From: Blastocatellia bacterium AA13
Lineage (GTDB): Bacteria; Acidobacteriota; Blastocatellia; UBA7656
Reading direction: 5' to 3'
NCBI GenBank assembly: GCA_003222245.1
Contig: QHVH01000001.1
Location: forward strand, 62,001-126,000
DNA length: 64,000 nucleotides
Within the stretch, counting starts at the first letter, position 1; the number at the start of each line of letters is the position of its first letter. This document shows, piece by piece, positions 26,472 to 36,508 of this stretch. A program made the translations under genes and the position numbers. Below the pieces are notes generated by a model. That model saw only the letters and a program-made list of their open reading frames with translations. It had not been told where the DNA came from and searched no databases.

Positions 26472-27362
26472 ATGAATGAATCCTTGCGTGTGCGTTCTTA
26501 CGCGAAGATCAACTGGACACTCGACGTTTTATTCAAGCGGGAAGACGGCTGCCACGAGCTGCGGACGCTCCTTCAAACCATCTCTCTTTACGACACGCTC
26601 AGGCTAAAGCGCACCGACGGCTTTATCGAGATCTCCTGCAATGATCCCCTCGTGCCCTGCGACGAGACGAATCTTGTTCACCGAGCCGCAGCCGCGCTGG
26701 CAAAGGAGACCGGCATAAAATCCGGGGCAAGCATTCATATCGAGAAACGAATTCCAGTTGGGGCGGGACTGGGCGGCGGCTCTTCCAATGCAGCCGCGAC
26801 GCTGTTGGCCCTCTGCGAGCTGTGGGAGACAAACGTCGAGTACCGGATACTTGTTAAAATTGGAGCGAGCCTGGGATCGGACGTCCCGTTTTTCCTCCTC
26901 GGAGGAACAGCAATCGGCATTGGAAGGGGCGAAGAAGTTTATCCGACCGAGCAGGTTAAATGTAGTGAGATAGCGCTGGTCAATCCCGGCTTTAGTGTCT
27001 CAACCCGCGTCGTTTACGAAAAGCTTTCACGATTGACAAGGCTGGAGGCCGTCAGTATCATACCCGTTACTTTAACGGCAGCAAATCATATCAGTGAGGC
27101 CGCGCTTTCAGGAATAAACGATCTGGAAGTGGCGGCCCTCGAAGCCTATCCGGCTATTGGGGCGCTGAAAACGAAACTGATCAAGCTTGGCGCAAAGCAC
27201 GCGCTGATGTCAGGCAGCGGTGGGACGGTATTCGGGGTCTTTGAAAACGATTTGGCAACCGATAATGCGGTTGCTGTTTTTCGCTCGGAGGGCGCGTGGG
27301 CACAACGGGTCCGTACAGTAAGCAGAGGCGAGTACAGGGACACCCTGTTTGAGATCGAGTGA
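26472..27362 (+). CDS. ispE: 4-diphosphocytidyl-2-C-methyl-D-erythritol kinase
   Basis: A GHMP kinase of the non-mevalonate isoprenoid pathway, phosphorylating CDP-methylerythritol at the 2-hydroxyl. The ATG at 26472 gives 296 residues beginning with SYAKINWTLDVLFKREDGCH, the conserved N-terminus. The ATP-binding glycine loop is PVGAGLGGGSSNAAAT, and the C-terminal GHMP motif is ALMSGSGGTVFGVF. The frame is open further back into the CAP gene, but that part is not conserved. It lies just before the tRNA-Gln and prs genes, an order common in many bacteria. Confidence 0.93.
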   Translation: MNESLRVRSYAKINWTLDVLFKREDGCHELRTLLQTISLYDTLRLKRTDGFIEISCNDPLVPCDETNLVHRAAAALAKETGIKSGASIHIEKRIPVGAGLGGGSSNAAATLLALCELWETNVEYRILVKIGASLGSDVPFFLLGGTAIGIGRGEEVYPTEQVKCSEIALVNPGFSVSTRVVYEKLSRLTRLEAVSIIPVTLTAANHISEAALSGINDLEVAALEAYPAIGALKTKLIKLGAKHALMSGSGGTVFGVFENDLATDNAVAVFRSEGAWAQRVRTVSRGEYRDTLFEIE

Positions 27363-27433
27363 TCTCGCGCATTTTTCTCCCTCCTTGCGCGAAAGTTATA
27401 AACGCACAATACGGTTTTTGCGGGTTGGGGTGC

Positions 27434-27508
27434 TGGGGAGTAGCCAAGCGGTAAGGCAGCGGACTTTGGATCCGCCATCCGAAGGTTCGAATCCTTCCTC
27501 CCCAGCCA
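27434..27508 (+). tRNA. tRNA-Gln (anticodon TTG)
   Basis: Acceptor arm TGGGGAG (27434-27440) pairs with CTCCCCA (27498-27504); discriminator G at 27505 and encoded CCA at 27506-27508. The anticodon loop CTTTGGA holds TTG at 27466-27468 between GCGGA and TCCGC. The T arm is GAAGGTTCGAATCCTTC. The D arm carries GCCAAGCGGTAAGGC. All arms close without mismatch. Confidence 0.97.
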
Positions 27509-27563
27509 GATAGTGCGACAGACGGCGCAAATAGATCGCAATAGATAACGATCGGGGGACAAG

Positions 27564-28502
27564 GTGGACGTCAAGGTCTTCTCGGGAAATGCGAATCGCG
27601 CCCTGGCGGAGGAGATATGTGAGAAACTCCATATCGAAATCGGCCAGGCCAATACGACTCGTTTTTCCGACGGCGAATACAATTTTCAGATACTCGAAAA
27701 CGTTCGAGGCGAGGATTGTTTTGTCGTTCAGCCGACCTGCCCACCAGTGGACGCGAACCTCATGGAGCTGTTGATTATGCTCGATGCGTTTCGCAGATCG
27801 TCCGCCAAGCGCATTACCGCTGTGATTCCTTACTACGGCTATGGTCGAAAAGATAGAAAGGACAAACCGCGCGTTCCGATTTCAGCGAAGCTTGTCGCGA
27901 ATCTGATCACCGAGGCGGGCGCTGACCGGGTGTTGCTATTCGATCTTCATGCCGGACAGATTCAGGGATTCTTTGACATTCCGGCCGACCACCTCTTCGC
28001 GGCGCCCGTGCTTGTCGGATATTTCAACAACCTAGGTCTTCCGGACCTTACCGTTGTAGCGCCGGATGCCGGAGGCGTCGAGCGCGCCCGCGCATACGCG
28101 AAGAGATTGAACGCCGAACTGGCGATTATCGACAAGAGACGTGACTACGAACGGCTCGGCGAGGTCGAAGTCCTTCACGTCGTCGGCGATGTCGAAGGAC
28201 GAACGACGTTGATTGTGGACGATATGATCGATACCGCGGGAACTCTGGTAAAAGCAGGCGAAGCTTTGAAGCGAAGCGGCGCCGCTCGCGTGCTGGCTTC
28301 GTCCACTCACGCGCTCTTTTCAGGGCCGGCGGTTGAGAGGATCGAAGCATCTCCGATCGATCAGGTCGTGGTTACCAATACGATTCCGCTTGAGCGGGCT
28401 TCCGGCTCGCCCAAGGTTAAGTGCTTAAGTGTCGCGGCGCTTCTAGCTGACGCGATTGTTTCGATTCACGATGAGTCTTCCGTTAGCAGACTGTTTATCT
28501 GA
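27564..28502 (+). CDS. prs: ribose-phosphate pyrophosphokinase
   Basis: Makes PRPP from ribose 5-phosphate and ATP for nucleotide, His and Trp synthesis. A 312-residue protein with FSDGEYNFQILENVRG, the Walker-like YYGYGRKDRKDKPRVPISAK catalytic flexible-loop region, VLLFDLHAGQIQGFFDIPAD (divalent metal site), and the PRPP-binding TTLIVDDMIDTAGTL. The start is a GTG with GGGGGAC about 5 bases before it. It follows the tRNA-Gln gene by 55 bases and precedes rplY by 64, in the usual prs-rplY-pth order. Confidence 0.95.
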   Translation: MDVKVFSGNANRALAEEICEKLHIEIGQANTTRFSDGEYNFQILENVRGEDCFVVQPTCPPVDANLMELLIMLDAFRRSSAKRITAVIPYYGYGRKDRKDKPRVPISAKLVANLITEAGADRVLLFDLHAGQIQGFFDIPADHLFAAPVLVGYFNNLGLPDLTVVAPDAGGVERARAYAKRLNAELAIIDKRRDYERLGEVEVLHVVGDVEGRTTLIVDDMIDTAGTLVKAGEALKRSGAARVLASSTHALFSGPAVERIEASPIDQVVVTNTIPLERASGSPKVKCLSVAALLADAIVSIHDESSVSRLFI

Positions 28503-28566
28503 AACTGATCGGCGGCGAGAGATCGAAGGCTGTAACGGGAAGAATTGTAAAGAGCTGGATTGAGCT

Positions 28567-29226
<660 letters not shown>

Positions 29227-29232
29227 TGATTG

Positions 29233-29826
29233 ATGAAGGTGATCGTTGGCCTTGGCAATCCCGGCCCCGAGTACGAGGATACCTGGCACAATCTGGGATT
29301 TGTTGTTATTGACAGGCTCAGCTTGCGCGCGGGAGTAAAACGGTTCCGCGACGAAAGTGAAGCCAAGATCGCGGAGACGGCGATAGGCGGCGAGAGGGTT
29401 CTGCTCGCAAAGCCGCAGACCTTCATGAATCTCAGCGGCAATGCTGTTCGACCGCTGCTTTTGAAGTACGGAGACGGCGACCTTGCCGGCCTGATTGTGG
29501 TCTTTGACGACGTCGCGCTCCCTTTTGGCCTGATACGCGTTCGCGCCGGTGGAAGCTCGGGAGGCCAGAAAGGTATGAAGTCGCTCATTGAGCGACTAGG
29601 CGGAGATGAATTCGCTCGCGTGAGAATAGGCATAAGGCCGGATCATCCGATCGCAGATCTATCCGGCTACGTTCTTTCAAAGGCGCCGAAGCGGAATCGT
29701 CAAGAACTCGATGAGGTGCTCGATAGAGCGGCGGACGCGGTCGAGGTTATTTTGACCGAGGGAATAGAGAGCGCAATGCAGAAATTCAACCAGCGGGTGA
29801 AGAACGAAGTAGAAGACGCTCATTGA
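29233..29826 (+). CDS. pth: peptidyl-tRNA hydrolase
   Basis: Recycles peptidyl-tRNA dropped by the ribosome. The protein has 197 residues from ATG 29233; a TTG three bases earlier is possible. The catalytic features VIVGLGNPGPEYEDTWHNLG (Asn near residue 10, His near 20), QTFMNLSG, and VVFDDVALPFG with the Asp are all present, as is GSSGGQKGMKSL. It follows rplY by 6 bases. Confidence 0.96.
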   Translation: MKVIVGLGNPGPEYEDTWHNLGFVVIDRLSLRAGVKRFRDESEAKIAETAIGGERVLLAKPQTFMNLSGNAVRPLLLKYGDGDLAGLIVVFDDVALPFGLIRVRAGGSSGGQKGMKSLIERLGGDEFARVRIGIRPDHPIADLSGYVLSKAPKRNRQELDEVLDRAADAVEVILTEGIESAMQKFNQRVKNEVEDAH

Positions 29827-29952
29827 TCTTTGCCAAGAGTCTGTGGATAGAAGCTCCTTGCTCCGGATATAAGATCCGGGGCCAAACTTGAATGCGCCGC
29901 GGCGATGTCGGGGCGCCGAACCGAAGTCATCCAAAAGGAGGAAACCTCTCTT

Positions 29953-30369
29953 ATGAGAGTTTATGAAGTGATGTTTATCATCTCTCCCACGACGGAGGAG
30001 GGTGATATAGATAAGCTAATCACTCAGTTGAGTGATGTCGCCACGAGTCAGGGTGCGCAGGTAACCAAGATCGATCGAATGGGCCGTCGCCGGCTCGCCT
30101 ACCCGATTCAAAAACTCACCGAAGGCTACTACGTAGTTTTCACCATCGAAGGAACAGGTTTGGAAATAGCCGAGCTCGAGCGCCGCATGCGCGTAACCGA
30201 CGCGGTGATTCGATACCTGACGGTTCGAATAGATCAGGAGTTGAAGCGCGCCGAGAAGTTCAGATCCGCTCGAGCCGCGCGAGCAGCGGCAAGCCGTGCC
30301 ACTCGATCCAGCCGGAGCCGTTCACAGATCGCCGTCGCCGAAACATCCGATGAGGAGGACGAAGAATAA
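29953..30369 (+). CDS. rpsF: 30S ribosomal protein S6
   Basis: A 138-residue S6 starting [19 protein letters not shown] strong AAGGAGG lies 10 bases before the ATG at 29953. The ferredoxin-like core ends with [15 protein letters not shown], followed by an Ala/Arg/Ser-rich basic extension and a final acidic tail (TSDEEDEE), longer than in Escherichia coli. No ssb gene intervenes before rpsR. Confidence 0.95.
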   Translation: MRVYEVMFIISPTTEEGDIDKLITQLSDVATSQGAQVTKIDRMGRRRLAYPIQKLTEGYYVVFTIEGTGLEIAELERRMRVTDAVIRYLTVRIDQELKRAEKFRSARAARAAASRATRSSRSRSQIAVAETSDEEDEE

Positions 30370-30371
30370 TC

Positions 30372-30650
30372 ATGAGTTATCCAAGACCACGCGACGATTC
30401 AAGACGCGATGATCGCCCGTCTGGCGGCCAGCGCCGATTTATTAGAGCGCGCAAGTCCTGCCGATTTTGCGCGGAGAAGATCGACTACGTCGATTACAAG
30501 GATACGCGCCTGCTCGGGTCCTACATTCCGGAGCGCGGCAAGATCCTGCCGCGGCGCATCTCCGGCACCTGCCAGCCGCACCAGCGTATGCTGGCGGAAG
30601 CTATAAAGCGCGCGCGCAATATCGCGTTACTGCCGTTTGTGACGGCCTGA
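30372..30650 (+). CDS. rpsR: 30S ribosomal protein S18, zinc-binding form
   Basis: A 92-residue S18 beginning two bases after the rpsF stop. It keeps a CRFC pair near residues 30-33 and a later GTCQPHQ, the Cys-rich (C+) arrangement that can hold a zinc ion, unlike the Cys-free paralogues induced under zinc starvation. The RNA-binding core [20 protein letters not shown] and the C-terminal ALLPFV are typical. The N-terminus is Arg/Asp rich. Confidence 0.95.
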   Translation: MSYPRPRDDSRRDDRPSGGQRRFIRARKSCRFCAEKIDYVDYKDTRLLGSYIPERGKILPRRISGTCQPHQRMLAEAIKRARNIALLPFVTA

Positions 30651-30725
30651 TTCCAGCGGATTAAATCAGCCGGCGTCGGATAGAGATTGATTCGGCTGGA
30701 CCGCCCTTTAGAGCGAGGTTTTGAA

Positions 30726-31274
30726 ATGGCGTATATGGAAGTGCTTTTGCGAGAGGATGTCGACAATCTCGGCAATCGAGGTCAGATCGTACGAGTTCGC
30801 GCGGGATACGGGAGGAATTTTCTTCTGCCGCAAGGGCTTGCCATTGAGGCTACGACGGGCAATAAGCGAATGATTGATGAGCAGCGTCGAGTGCTTGCCA
30901 AGCACGAGCTTCGCGAGCGCGATCGCGCCCAGCAGCAATCTGAAAGCCTTAATGGAATCGAGCTGAGGTTCGAGCGAAAAGTCGGCGAGCACGGTGTTCT
31001 CTATGGATCAGTAACGACCCTCGACATAGGCGAGGCGCTCAAGGAGCTCGGCCACAAAGTCGAGCGGCGTCGAATCGGGCTTCGGGAGCCGATTAAAGGA
31101 CTCGGAGAATACGACGTTCCAATAAAGCTTCATAGGGACGTCTCTCCGTCGATCAAAGTGCTCGTCCGAAAGGAAGGCGCAGTCCAAGCAAGCGCCCCCG
31201 CGGCGGAAGCCCCCGTTGAAGCTGTTGAAGCCTCGCCTGCGGAATCCGAGAGCGAGCCGGCGGCGGAGGTTTGA
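30726..31274 (+). CDS. rplI: 50S ribosomal protein L9
   Basis: A 182-residue L9 starting MAYMEVLLREDVDNLGNRG, with the N-terminal fold including VRAGYGRNFLLPQGLA, the long connecting helix (MIDEQRRVLAKHELRERDR) and the C-terminal domain with LYGSVTTLDI and LREPIKGLGEYDVPIKLH. An Ala/Glu/Pro-rich tail of about 30 residues extends beyond the usual end. GAGG about 9 bases upstream supports the start. It continues the rpsF-rpsR-rplI cluster. Confidence 0.94.
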   Translation: MAYMEVLLREDVDNLGNRGQIVRVRAGYGRNFLLPQGLAIEATTGNKRMIDEQRRVLAKHELRERDRAQQQSESLNGIELRFERKVGEHGVLYGSVTTLDIGEALKELGHKVERRRIGLREPIKGLGEYDVPIKLHRDVSPSIKVLVRKEGAVQASAPAAEAPVEAVEASPAESESEPAAEV

Positions 31275-31355
31275 GTTTGGCGAAGCCGGCCGGCCCCGGG
31301 CGTCCGGCCTTATAAGCAACTAACTCGAGGCGGGGATTAGTTTCTCCAGTGCGGC

Positions 31356-31907
31356 ATGAGTGAAATATACGTGAGCACTGATGTCGAAGCGGACGGCCCG
31401 GTTCCCGGGCTTCATTCGATGCTCAGCATCGGCTCCGCGGCTTACCTTGCCGACAAAAAGCTCGTCGCCACATTTTTGGCCAACCTCGAAACGCTGCCGG
31501 GAGCCACGGGACATCCCGCGACGATGGAATGGTGGAAAACCCAACCGGAGGCCTGGGAGGCCTGTCGCGAAAACCTCGAGCTTCCCGAAAACGCAATGAA
31601 GCGTTACGTGCAATGGCTCAAGCAACTGCCGGGCAAGCCCGTATTCGTCGCCTATCCCGCCGGCTTCGACTTCACCTTCGTCTACTGGTACCTGATGAAA
31701 TTTACCGGCGAAAGTCCGTTTTCGCATTCCGCGCTGGACATAAAGACGTTTGCGATGGCCATTCTCAAAAAGGACTTTCGCGATTCAACCAAGCGTAATA
31801 TGCCTCGAAGCTGGTTCGACAAGCTGCCCCATACTCACAAGGCATTGGACGACGCCCTGGAACAGGGCGCGCTCTTCTGCAACATGCTGATTGAGTCACG
31901 TCAATGA
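31356..31907 (+). CDS. DEDDh-type 3'-5' exonuclease
   Basis: A 183-residue protein with the RNase T/DnaQ-like fold. Exo I is STDVEADGP (Asp and Glu), Exo II is [15 protein letters not shown] (Asp), and Exo III is [13 protein letters not shown] (His and Asp), so all five DEDDh residues are in place. Such small proteins trim single-stranded DNA or RNA 3' ends. The substrate is unknown; it differs from the replicative DnaQ subunit in length and context. It sits between rplI and dnaB on the same strand, so a link to replication or repair is plausible but unproved. Confidence 0.75.
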   Translation: MSEIYVSTDVEADGPVPGLHSMLSIGSAAYLADKKLVATFLANLETLPGATGHPATMEWWKTQPEAWEACRENLELPENAMKRYVQWLKQLPGKPVFVAYPAGFDFTFVYWYLMKFTGESPFSHSALDIKTFAMAILKKDFRDSTKRNMPRSWFDKLPHTHKALDDALEQGALFCNMLIESRQ

Positions 31908-32079
31908 GCCGCGGCAACGAGTAAGCTGGTTTCGAAGCGACGGCTTGTGAGCAAGAGCTTTCTCGAATAATATGAGCCCCGCGCATGCGTAGGGATCTGT
32001 CGACCCTTTGTGTGTAGGAATATGGGCTGAACCTCGTATTCCCGCAGCACTTTTCTCCACATTTAACGCAGGAATAAAG

Positions 32080-33423
32080 ATGAGCCGCTCCGCTACTGCC
32101 GATCCCTTTCTCGAAAAGGGCCTTCCCTCCAACGCCGAAGCGGAGCGGTCGGTCCTTGGGGCCATCCTGCTGGACAATACCGTTTGCAATCAGGCGGTCG
32201 AGCTCTTGCGCCGGGACGACTTCTTCCTCGACAGCCACAGACGCATCTACGACAAGATGCTCGTCCTCAGCGAAAAGAATCAGCCCATCGACATGATAAC
32301 CCTCTCGGATGAGTTGCGGCGCGCGGGCGAGTTCGAGCAGGTCGGAGGAGCTACTTACATCGCGTCATTGATCGACGGCGTGCCAAGAACCGACACGATT
32401 GAACACTACGCGAGAATCCTAAAGAACAAGGGCATGCTTCGCCGCCTGATCAACGCTTCCAATCAGGTTATCGCGAGATGCTTCGACGAAGAAGACGAAG
32501 CCGAGACCATAGTCGATGGGGCGGAGGCGTTGATCTTTGCGATAGCTGAGGATCGGATTCGGCAGGGGTTTCAATACATCGGCGAAGTGGCGCAACGGAG
32601 GCTCGAGCAGATCGAGCAGATGGCCGGACGTCCGGAAATGATAACCGGCGTACCGACCGGCTTCACGGACTTCGACCATATGACCTCCGGACTTCAGCGG
32701 CAGGAGCTGATAATTATCGCGGCGCGCCCGTCACAGGGTAAGACCGCGCTTGCGCTCAATATGGCTCAGTATGCCGCGAAAAACGGCAATACCGTAGGAA
32801 TATTCAGCCTGGAAATGTCGGCCGAGCAGCTCGTCTCCCGCCTCCTTTGTTCGGAGGCAAGAGTGGACGCTCATCGGCTGAGGACCGGTTATCTCAACCG
32901 CGAAGAATGGGCGAGGCTGGCCGATGCGCTGAGGCGGCTCTGCGAGACACAGGTATTCCTGGACGACACGCCGGGCGTCTCCGTGATGGAGATGCGGGCG
33001 AAGGCGCGCCGGCTAAAGGCCGAGCACGGACTCGACCTGCTGATCATCGATTATATGCAGTTGATGGCGGGACGAGGACGGATCGAGTCTCGCCAACAGG
33101 AGGTCTCGCAAATCTCGCGCGACCTGAAAGCGCTCGCGAAGGAACTGGACATTCCGGTAATCGCACTCTCGCAGTTGTCGCGTGCTCCTGAAATGCGAAG
33201 CGATCATCGGCCCCAGCTCAGCGATCTTCGAGAAAGCGGCTCAATCGAACAGGACAGCGACGTGGTCTGCTTCATCTATCGCGAAGAGGTCTACAATCAG
33301 ACCGACGAAAATCAGGGACTGGCCGAGCTGATAATCGGCAAACAGCGCAACGGGCCTACGGGTACGGTGCAGATGGCCTTCTTGAAGGAGTTCACTCGTT
33401 TTGAAAATATGTGGCGAGAGTGA
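32080..33423 (+). CDS. dnaB: replicative DNA helicase
   Basis: A 447-residue hexameric 5'-3' helicase. The N-terminal domain ([19 protein letters not shown] onward) is joined by a linker to the RecA-like core, with Walker [14 protein letters not shown] near residue 215, [13 protein letters not shown], Walker [11 protein letters not shown] and the arginine-finger region [16 protein letters not shown]. The ATG at 32080 has AGGA about 7 bases upstream; a longer in-frame start at 32008 is unlikely. It sits between the exonuclease gene and alr, and shows no intein. Confidence 0.96.
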   Translation: MSRSATADPFLEKGLPSNAEAERSVLGAILLDNTVCNQAVELLRRDDFFLDSHRRIYDKMLVLSEKNQPIDMITLSDELRRAGEFEQVGGATYIASLIDGVPRTDTIEHYARILKNKGMLRRLINASNQVIARCFDEEDEAETIVDGAEALIFAIAEDRIRQGFQYIGEVAQRRLEQIEQMAGRPEMITGVPTGFTDFDHMTSGLQRQELIIIAARPSQGKTALALNMAQYAAKNGNTVGIFSLEMSAEQLVSRLLCSEARVDAHRLRTGYLNREEWARLADALRRLCETQVFLDDTPGVSVMEMRAKARRLKAEHGLDLLIIDYMQLMAGRGRIESRQQEVSQISRDLKALAKELDIPVIALSQLSRAPEMRSDHRPQLSDLRESGSIEQDSDVVCFIYREEVYNQTDENQGLAELIIGKQRNGPTGTVQMAFLKEFTRFENMWRE

Positions 33424-33485
33424 ACGAGCGATAGAGTCAGAGCGTTTGGTATAGACGAGTGAAAATACAAGCCCAAGGGTATTGA

Positions 33486-34724
33486 ATGTCAGTCGATCGC
33501 GATCCCAGCGCTCTGGACAATCAGATTGTTGTTGCTGAGTCCCCCAATCGAGCCGGCCCGCTTCATCTCGATTTTCGATCCCCCGTCTTTAGCGCCTGCC
33601 GCCCTACCTGGGCGGAGATCGATCTCGCGAACCTCGTTCATAATTTTCGTACAACAAGGGAACGCCTGGGTCCTAACGTCGCTATTATGCCTGCCATAAA
33701 AGCCAACGGTTACGGCCACGGTGCGGTCGAATGCGCGCAGGCGCTCGAATTCGCCGGAGCCGAATGGTTCGGCGTGGCGATGCCCGAAGAAGGCGTTAAG
33801 CTCAGGGCGAACGGCGTCACGCGCCCAATTCTGTGCCTCGGCGGTTTCTGGGAAGGGCAGGAAGAGGCGTTGCTCAACGCGCGGCTTACGCCCGTTATTT
33901 TTCGAGTGGATCTTCTCGAAAGGCTGGATCGAGCGGCGCGCGCCGCGGGCGTGATTGCCGACTATCATCTAAAAGTAGACACAGGGATGAACCGGCTCGG
34001 AGTGCCCTACTCGGATCTTCCCGCGTTTCTTGAGGCGGCTTCTCAACTCGAGAATACGAGGCTTGACGGCGTGATGACCCATCTGGCCGCCGCGGATGAA
34101 AAGGGGAAAATAGAGTTCACAAGATGCCAGATCCTTTTATTCAGCGAAGCCTTGACCGCAATCAGGGCTCGCGGATTCAAGCCGACCTGGATTCATCAAG
34201 CGAACAGCGCCGGCGCTTGCTTCCCCGAATACATCCCTGGTGGAATCGTTCGAATCGGAGCGCTGATATATGGGTATTGGCGCGATATCGTGATGCCGGA
34301 TACGCCGCCGCTTGACTTGCGGCCGGTGATGTCGCTGCGAACTCGAATAGCATTCTTGAAGATTGTACCGGCTGGAGCGGCGCTCGGCTATGGCTGCACT
34401 TACGTTACCCAGCGAGAAAGCCGAATAGCGACCCTTCCTATCGGCTACGCCGATGGATTGAGCCGTTCATTGTCCAATACCGGCCGCGTGCTCGTGTGCG
34501 CCTGTTATGCGCCGATCGTCGGCCGCATCAGCATGGATTTGACACTGATAGATGTAACGGATATCAAAGCGGCGGGAACAGGCGACGAGGTAGTTCTGAT
34601 CGGGCGCCAGGGCGACAACGAAATCACGGTCGAAGAGATTGCCCGCACGAGCGGGACTATCTCTTATGAGGTAACTTGCGGTCTAAGTGAAAGAGTCCCA
34701 CGCGTGTATATGCCGTTTGCTTGA
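33486..34724 (+). CDS. alr: alanine racemase
   Basis: PLP enzyme converting L-Ala to D-Ala for peptidoglycan. The protein has 412 residues with an N-terminal extension of about 38 residues before the family start (RPTWAEIDLANLVHNFR). The PLP Lys is in AIKANGYGHG near residue 70, and the catalytic Tyr is in ALGYGCTYV near residue 300. Also present are KVDTGMNRLGV, HQANSAG and GRISMDLTLIDVTD. A strong terminator follows at 34745-34790, ending the dnaB-alr transcript. Confidence 0.95.
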   Translation: MSVDRDPSALDNQIVVAESPNRAGPLHLDFRSPVFSACRPTWAEIDLANLVHNFRTTRERLGPNVAIMPAIKANGYGHGAVECAQALEFAGAEWFGVAMPEEGVKLRANGVTRPILCLGGFWEGQEEALLNARLTPVIFRVDLLERLDRAARAAGVIADYHLKVDTGMNRLGVPYSDLPAFLEAASQLENTRLDGVMTHLAAADEKGKIEFTRCQILLFSEALTAIRARGFKPTWIHQANSAGACFPEYIPGGIVRIGALIYGYWRDIVMPDTPPLDLRPVMSLRTRIAFLKIVPAGAALGYGCTYVTQRESRIATLPIGYADGLSRSLSNTGRVLVCACYAPIVGRISMDLTLIDVTDIKAAGTGDEVVLIGRQGDNEITVEEIARTSGTISYEVTCGLSERVPRVYMPFA

Positions 34725-34744
34725 GGCTTTGTTTGAGGTTGAGG

Positions 34745-34790
34745 GAATGCCGAGTTCGCTTTCAAGCGGACTCGGCATTCTTTCTTTCTA
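34745..34790 (+). terminator. intrinsic terminator after alr
   Basis: GAATGCCGAGT (34745-34755) and ACTCGGCATTC (34770-34780) form an 11-bp stem, with an inner CGCTT/AAGCG pairing, followed by TTTCTTTCT. It lies between alr and the convergent peroxidase gene and may serve alr only, since the reverse-strand side is not T-rich. Confidence 0.9.
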
Positions 34791-34823
34791 GAGAGAGAAT
34801 ACGCCGACCGTCTTTATCGAAAT

Positions 34824-35405
34824 CTACTTGAGGGCGGTTTCGATAGCTTGAGTGACTTTCTCGCCTTCAGGTTTTTCCGGAGAGTTGAATCTGGCAATGA
34901 TGCGGCCGTTCCTGTCCACGAGGAACTTGTTGAAGTTCCAGCTTATGTCGCCGCCGAAATCCGGATCGGTTGTTTTGTCCGTCAGAAATTTGTAGAGCGG
35001 GTTTATGTCCGGCCCTTTCACGGAAATCTTCGAGAAGATTGGAAAGGTGACATTGTATTTCGTAGAGCAGAATGTCTTGATTTCTTCATTCGTGCCGGGC
35101 TCTTGACCCATGAAGTTGTTAGCGGGGAACCCGAGTATGACTAAGCCCTGGCCCTGATACTTGGCGTAGACTTTTTGTAGGCCTTCATATTGCGGTGTGA
35201 ACCCGCACTTGCTTGCGACGTTGACCAGCATGACAACTTTGCCTTTGAACGAGCTGAGTTTGACGTCTTTGCCTTCGATGTCCTTTAGCGTGAAATCGTA
35301 AATAGACTTAGCCTCATCTCCACCGCCCATCGGCATCTCCTTTGCGATCGACGCGAGACCGGAGCAAACAAGAATCATCGCTGCCAGTACTATCTTGCTC
35401 TTCAA
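34824..35405 (-). CDS. exported glutathione peroxidase-like thiol peroxidase
   Basis: A 193-residue protein from a TTG at 35403-35405, which has a perfect AGGAGG 8 bases upstream; longer in-frame starts lack this. A signal peptide (LKSKIVLAAMILVCSGLASI) is followed by a glutathione-peroxidase fold. Catalytic Cys is in NVASKCGFTPQYEGLQ (Cys in place of the selenocysteine), Gln in FPANNFMGQEPG, and Trp-Asn in WNFNKFLVDRNG. Such enzymes reduce peroxides, usually with thioredoxin-like donors. It is convergent with alr and stands upstream of nothing on its strand. Confidence 0.88.
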   Translation of the reverse strand: MKSKIVLAAMILVCSGLASIAKEMPMGGGDEAKSIYDFTLKDIEGKDVKLSSFKGKVVMLVNVASKCGFTPQYEGLQKVYAKYQGQGLVILGFPANNFMGQEPGTNEEIKTFCSTKYNVTFPIFSKISVKGPDINPLYKFLTDKTTDPDFGGDISWNFNKFLVDRNGRIIARFNSPEKPEGEKVTQAIETALK

Positions 35406-35506
35406 TGGAATAACCTCCTGTTTTGGTGTAATACCGTGTTCAGAGGCGGAAATATACACGAATCAAAGCCCTGCGAGCCAGCTTCACGTCACGTGCACAA
35501 GCAGCC

Positions 35507-36448
35507 TTAAAATAAGTCCCGCAGTGTGACTCGTGTTGTTCCAGGGCCGGACGACTTCAGAAAGGTTATAAGATCCAGGAGCTGCTTCATCGTATAACGC
35601 GACGAATAGTCGGATGGCATCGGCGACGCTTTCATCGGCTCTACTTTCGAGATGTTCTCAGGTTGAACGGTACGCAGCACCGCGGGCAGAGCGGTCACAT
35701 CATACACCTTCATTGCTTCAGCGTCTTCGTCCTTCTTTACAGCTCTAATTATTTCGCCATCTTTCATCGTGAGAATGACAAAGCGATTGTTCTCTACGAC
35801 TCTGGGCAGCACAATCGAATGTAAAATCGCTTGAGCGCCTGCGGGAGAATTTGACAGATCGGGTCCGATTGGAGTCCCCGACCCTTCAAACGTGTGGCAC
35901 AAATGGCAACTGACCTGACTCGAACTGTCGAAAAAGAGAGCTTTGCCTGCGACAGGATCTCCTGTTACCTCGGACGCAATATTAGACCTTTCGGCCTCCG
36001 GGCTTTTCGAACTGGTCTCGTTAGTCGGTCGAATAACCGGGTCAGGTGCGAGCGTCTGATTCTTCGAAGATGAGAGCAGGAAAGCCACGAGCTTCCAAAG
36101 TTCTTCGTTGTTGAATTGCTCCTTGAAACCCATCATTGCCGTGCCGGGCGCGCCATCCGATATCCGTTTGAAGGCAAATGCCGGATCCAGCCCGATGTCT
36201 CGAATGCGAGGAGCCCCGCCACCCATTCCGCCTGTGCCATGACAGTAGCCCGATCCGCATGTAGGAGCGAATAGCTTCGAACCCGCCGCTATAAACTCAG
36301 GGTCTTTTAGTTTGGATAGGTCCGGCCCCTGTGATTGAAACGACCAGCCCAATTCGGGTGAGTAGAGCATCGCGGCCAACCCGCATATCGCCACGACCCC
36401 GCCCAGTATTGTTCTGATCCGACTACGTGCTCTTGTTGCGGGATTCAC
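35507..36448 (-). CDS. exported di-heme c-type cytochrome, one site CX4CH
   Basis: A 313-residue protein from a GTG, with a signal or anchor segment (about residues 13-30). Two heme-binding sites: an unusual CGSGYCH (CX4CH) at residues 64-70 and a canonical CHLCH at 181-185. Met ligands are plausible in MMGFKEQFNNEELWKLVAF for the first domain. The second domain contains VLPRVVENNRFVILTMKDGE and ends DLITFLKSSG, as in cytochromes that accept electrons from PQQ dehydrogenases. It lies 60 bases downstream of the PQQ dehydrogenase gene on the same strand, so it is the likely electron acceptor. Confidence 0.85.
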   Translation of the reverse strand: MNPATRARSRIRTILGGVVAICGLAAMLYSPELGWSFQSQGPDLSKLKDPEFIAAGSKLFAPTCGSGYCHGTGGMGGGAPRIRDIGLDPAFAFKRISDGAPGTAMMGFKEQFNNEELWKLVAFLLSSSKNQTLAPDPVIRPTNETSSKSPEAERSNIASEVTGDPVAGKALFFDSSSQVSCHLCHTFEGSGTPIGPDLSNSPAGAQAILHSIVLPRVVENNRFVILTMKDGEIIRAVKKDEDAEAMKVYDVTALPAVLRTVQPENISKVEPMKASPMPSDYSSRYTMKQLLDLITFLKSSGPGTTRVTLRDLF

Positions 36449-36508
36449 TTTTTTATTCCGTGACAGGGTTCGATTAGGAGAATTCTCCTAAACATCTCAT
36501 CCGCGAAC

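Noticed and set aside
31285-31315. GC-rich inverted repeat after rplI
   Set aside because: The stem is imperfect and no T-run follows, so it is not called a terminator.
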